A stretch of DNA of 64,000 bases from Nitrobacter sp047149785. Its GTDB lineage: Bacteria > Pseudomonadota > Alphaproteobacteria > Rhizobiales > Xanthobacteraceae. The translations under genes and the position numbers were made by a program. Below the pieces are notes generated by a model. The model made no database searches. It was not told where the DNA came from and saw nothing but the letters and a program-made list of their open reading frames with translations. The stretch's first letter is position 1. Each line of letters opens with the position of its first letter. The DNA is taken from positions 1,178,001-1,242,000 of the forward strand of contig NZ_BAAGBE010000001.1 in NCBI RefSeq assembly GCF_047149785.1, written 5' to 3'. Below, piece after piece: positions 63,252 to 64,000 of this stretch.

Positions 63252-64000
63252 ATGTCGAACGCTGTTGCGCCTGTAGTCGAGGGATCGGACCAAACCGATG
63301 CGCCGCTGCACGTTGCGATCATCATGGACGGCAATGGCCGATGGGCGGCCGCGCGAGGATTGCCGCGGGCGGAGGGCCATCGCCGCGGCGTCGAGGCGTT
63401 AAGACGCGTGGTCCGTGCCGCAAGCGAGCTGAACATTCTTTATCTGACGATTTTTTCTTTCAGTTCCGAGAACTGGTCGCGGCCGAGGAGCGAGATCAAT
63501 GATCTCTTCGGCTTGCTGCGAAGATTCGTCCGCAACGACCTGGCGACGTTGCACCGCGACGGGGTGCGCGTGCGAGTTATCGGCGAACGTGCCGGGTTGG
63601 AGCCGGACATCAGCGCGCTGCTGACCGAAGCGGAGGAACTGACGAAGAACAACACCCGCCTCAATCTCGTCGTCGCGTTTAATTATGGCTCGCGACAGGA
63701 AATCGCAAATGCCGCACAGCGGCTTGCTCAGGAAGTTGCCGACGGCAGGCGCGATCCGGCGACGATCGACGCTGATGCGCTGGGTCGGTATCTCGATGCG
63801 CCGGACATCCCCGATCCCGACCTGATCATTCGCACCAGCGGCGAGCAGCGGCTGTCGAACTTCCTGATGTGGCAGGCGGCCTACAGCGAGTTTGTGTTCG
63901 TGCCGATTCACTGGCCGGATTTCGACAAGACCGCGCTCGAAGGCGCCGTCGCGGAATATGCCAGACGCGAGCGCCGCTTCGGCGGGCTGGCTGCGAAAAC
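63252..64000 (+). CDS. uppS: Undecaprenyl diphosphate synthase, N-terminal part (runs off the window end)
   Basis: cis-Prenyltransferase supplying the lipid carrier for cell-wall synthesis. MSNAVAPVVEGSDQTDAPLH is followed by the catalytic IIMDGNGRWA (D26), then SFSSENWSRP, and DLIIRTSGEQRLSNFLMWQA, with YSEFVFVPIHWPDFD. About 249 codons before the window edge; the family is usually 230-260 residues, so only a few codons and the stop are missing. Start ATG 63252 lies 19 bp after frr. Confidence 0.96.
   Translation, partial: MSNAVAPVVEGSDQTDAPLHVAIIMDGNGRWAAARGLPRAEGHRRGVEALRRVVRAASELNILYLTIFSFSSENWSRPRSEINDLFGLLRRFVRNDLATLHRDGVRVRVIGERAGLEPDISALLTEAEELTKNNTRLNLVVAFNYGSRQEIANAAQRLAQEVADGRRDPATIDADALGRYLDAPDIPDPDLIIRTSGEQRLSNFLMWQAAYSEFVFVPIHWPDFDKTALEGAVAEYARRERRFGGLAAK

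Overview
The window is a high-GC alphaproteobacterial chromosome segment. Gene content and order (topA; trpLeu-tig-clpP-clpX-lon; HU; a 14-gene nuo operon followed by birA, rnj, mce and DUF1467; proS-lolC-lolD-dnaE; rpsB-tsf-pyrH-frr-uppS), DUF3551 and other lineage-type small secreted proteins, and two or three families of interspersed palindromic repeats point to the Bradyrhizobium/Rhodopseudomonas/Nitrobacter/Afipia group (Nitrobacteraceae). This is inferred from synteny and protein style, not from a database search. No rRNA, CRISPR array, prophage or insertion sequence was seen.

Layout. 1-11 kb: 5' part of topA (minus), two tandem secreted NodB-type deacetylases, an orphan Xre-type regulator, an aldo/keto reductase, a YdcF-like envelope protein, an AS-family amidase whose base composition differs from everything around it, NAD(P)H-hydrate repair enzyme Nnr, and a Tat-exported multicopper-oxidase-like protein lacking most copper ligands. 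11-18.7 kb: tRNA-Leu(UAG), trigger factor, ClpP, ClpX, Lon, a strong terminator and tRNA-Val(UAC), i.e. the proteostasis block. 18.7-22.6 kb: a methyltransferase, a Tyr-rich secreted protein, peptidase T, HU, tRNA-Asp(GUC) and a small membrane protein. 22.8-38.4 kb: complete nuoA-N with an FkbM-type methyltransferase inserted between nuoD and nuoE. Two subunits carry lesions in this sequence: nuoG has a 1-base frameshift near its 3' end, and nuoJ has an exact 28-bp tandem duplication plus a downstream compensating loss. 38.4-41.7 kb: biotin ligase, RNase J, methylmalonyl-CoA epimerase and DUF1467.

41.9-50.3 kb is a compact all-plus-strand locus that looks dedicated to copper acquisition: two repeats of [DUF2946 Cys/His protein + TonB-dependent receptor], then PCuAC chaperone, a YcnI-like protein and a CopC-CopD fusion. 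The receptors would take the metal across the outer membrane, DUF2946/PCuAC/YcnI/CopC would bind it in the periplasm, and CopD would pass it through the inner membrane.

50.4-64 kb is housekeeping: prolyl-tRNA synthetase, lipoprotein release ABC transporter LolCD, OMP decarboxylase, replicative DNA polymerase III alpha, S2, EF-Ts, UMP kinase, ribosome recycling factor and the start of undecaprenyl diphosphate synthase. Just upstream of dnaE is an unannotated-size ORF for a 33-residue single-span membrane peptide preceded by two LexA-like half-perfect boxes. It resembles in design the SOS-induced division inhibitors such as Caulobacter SidA and is the most interesting candidate new element here.
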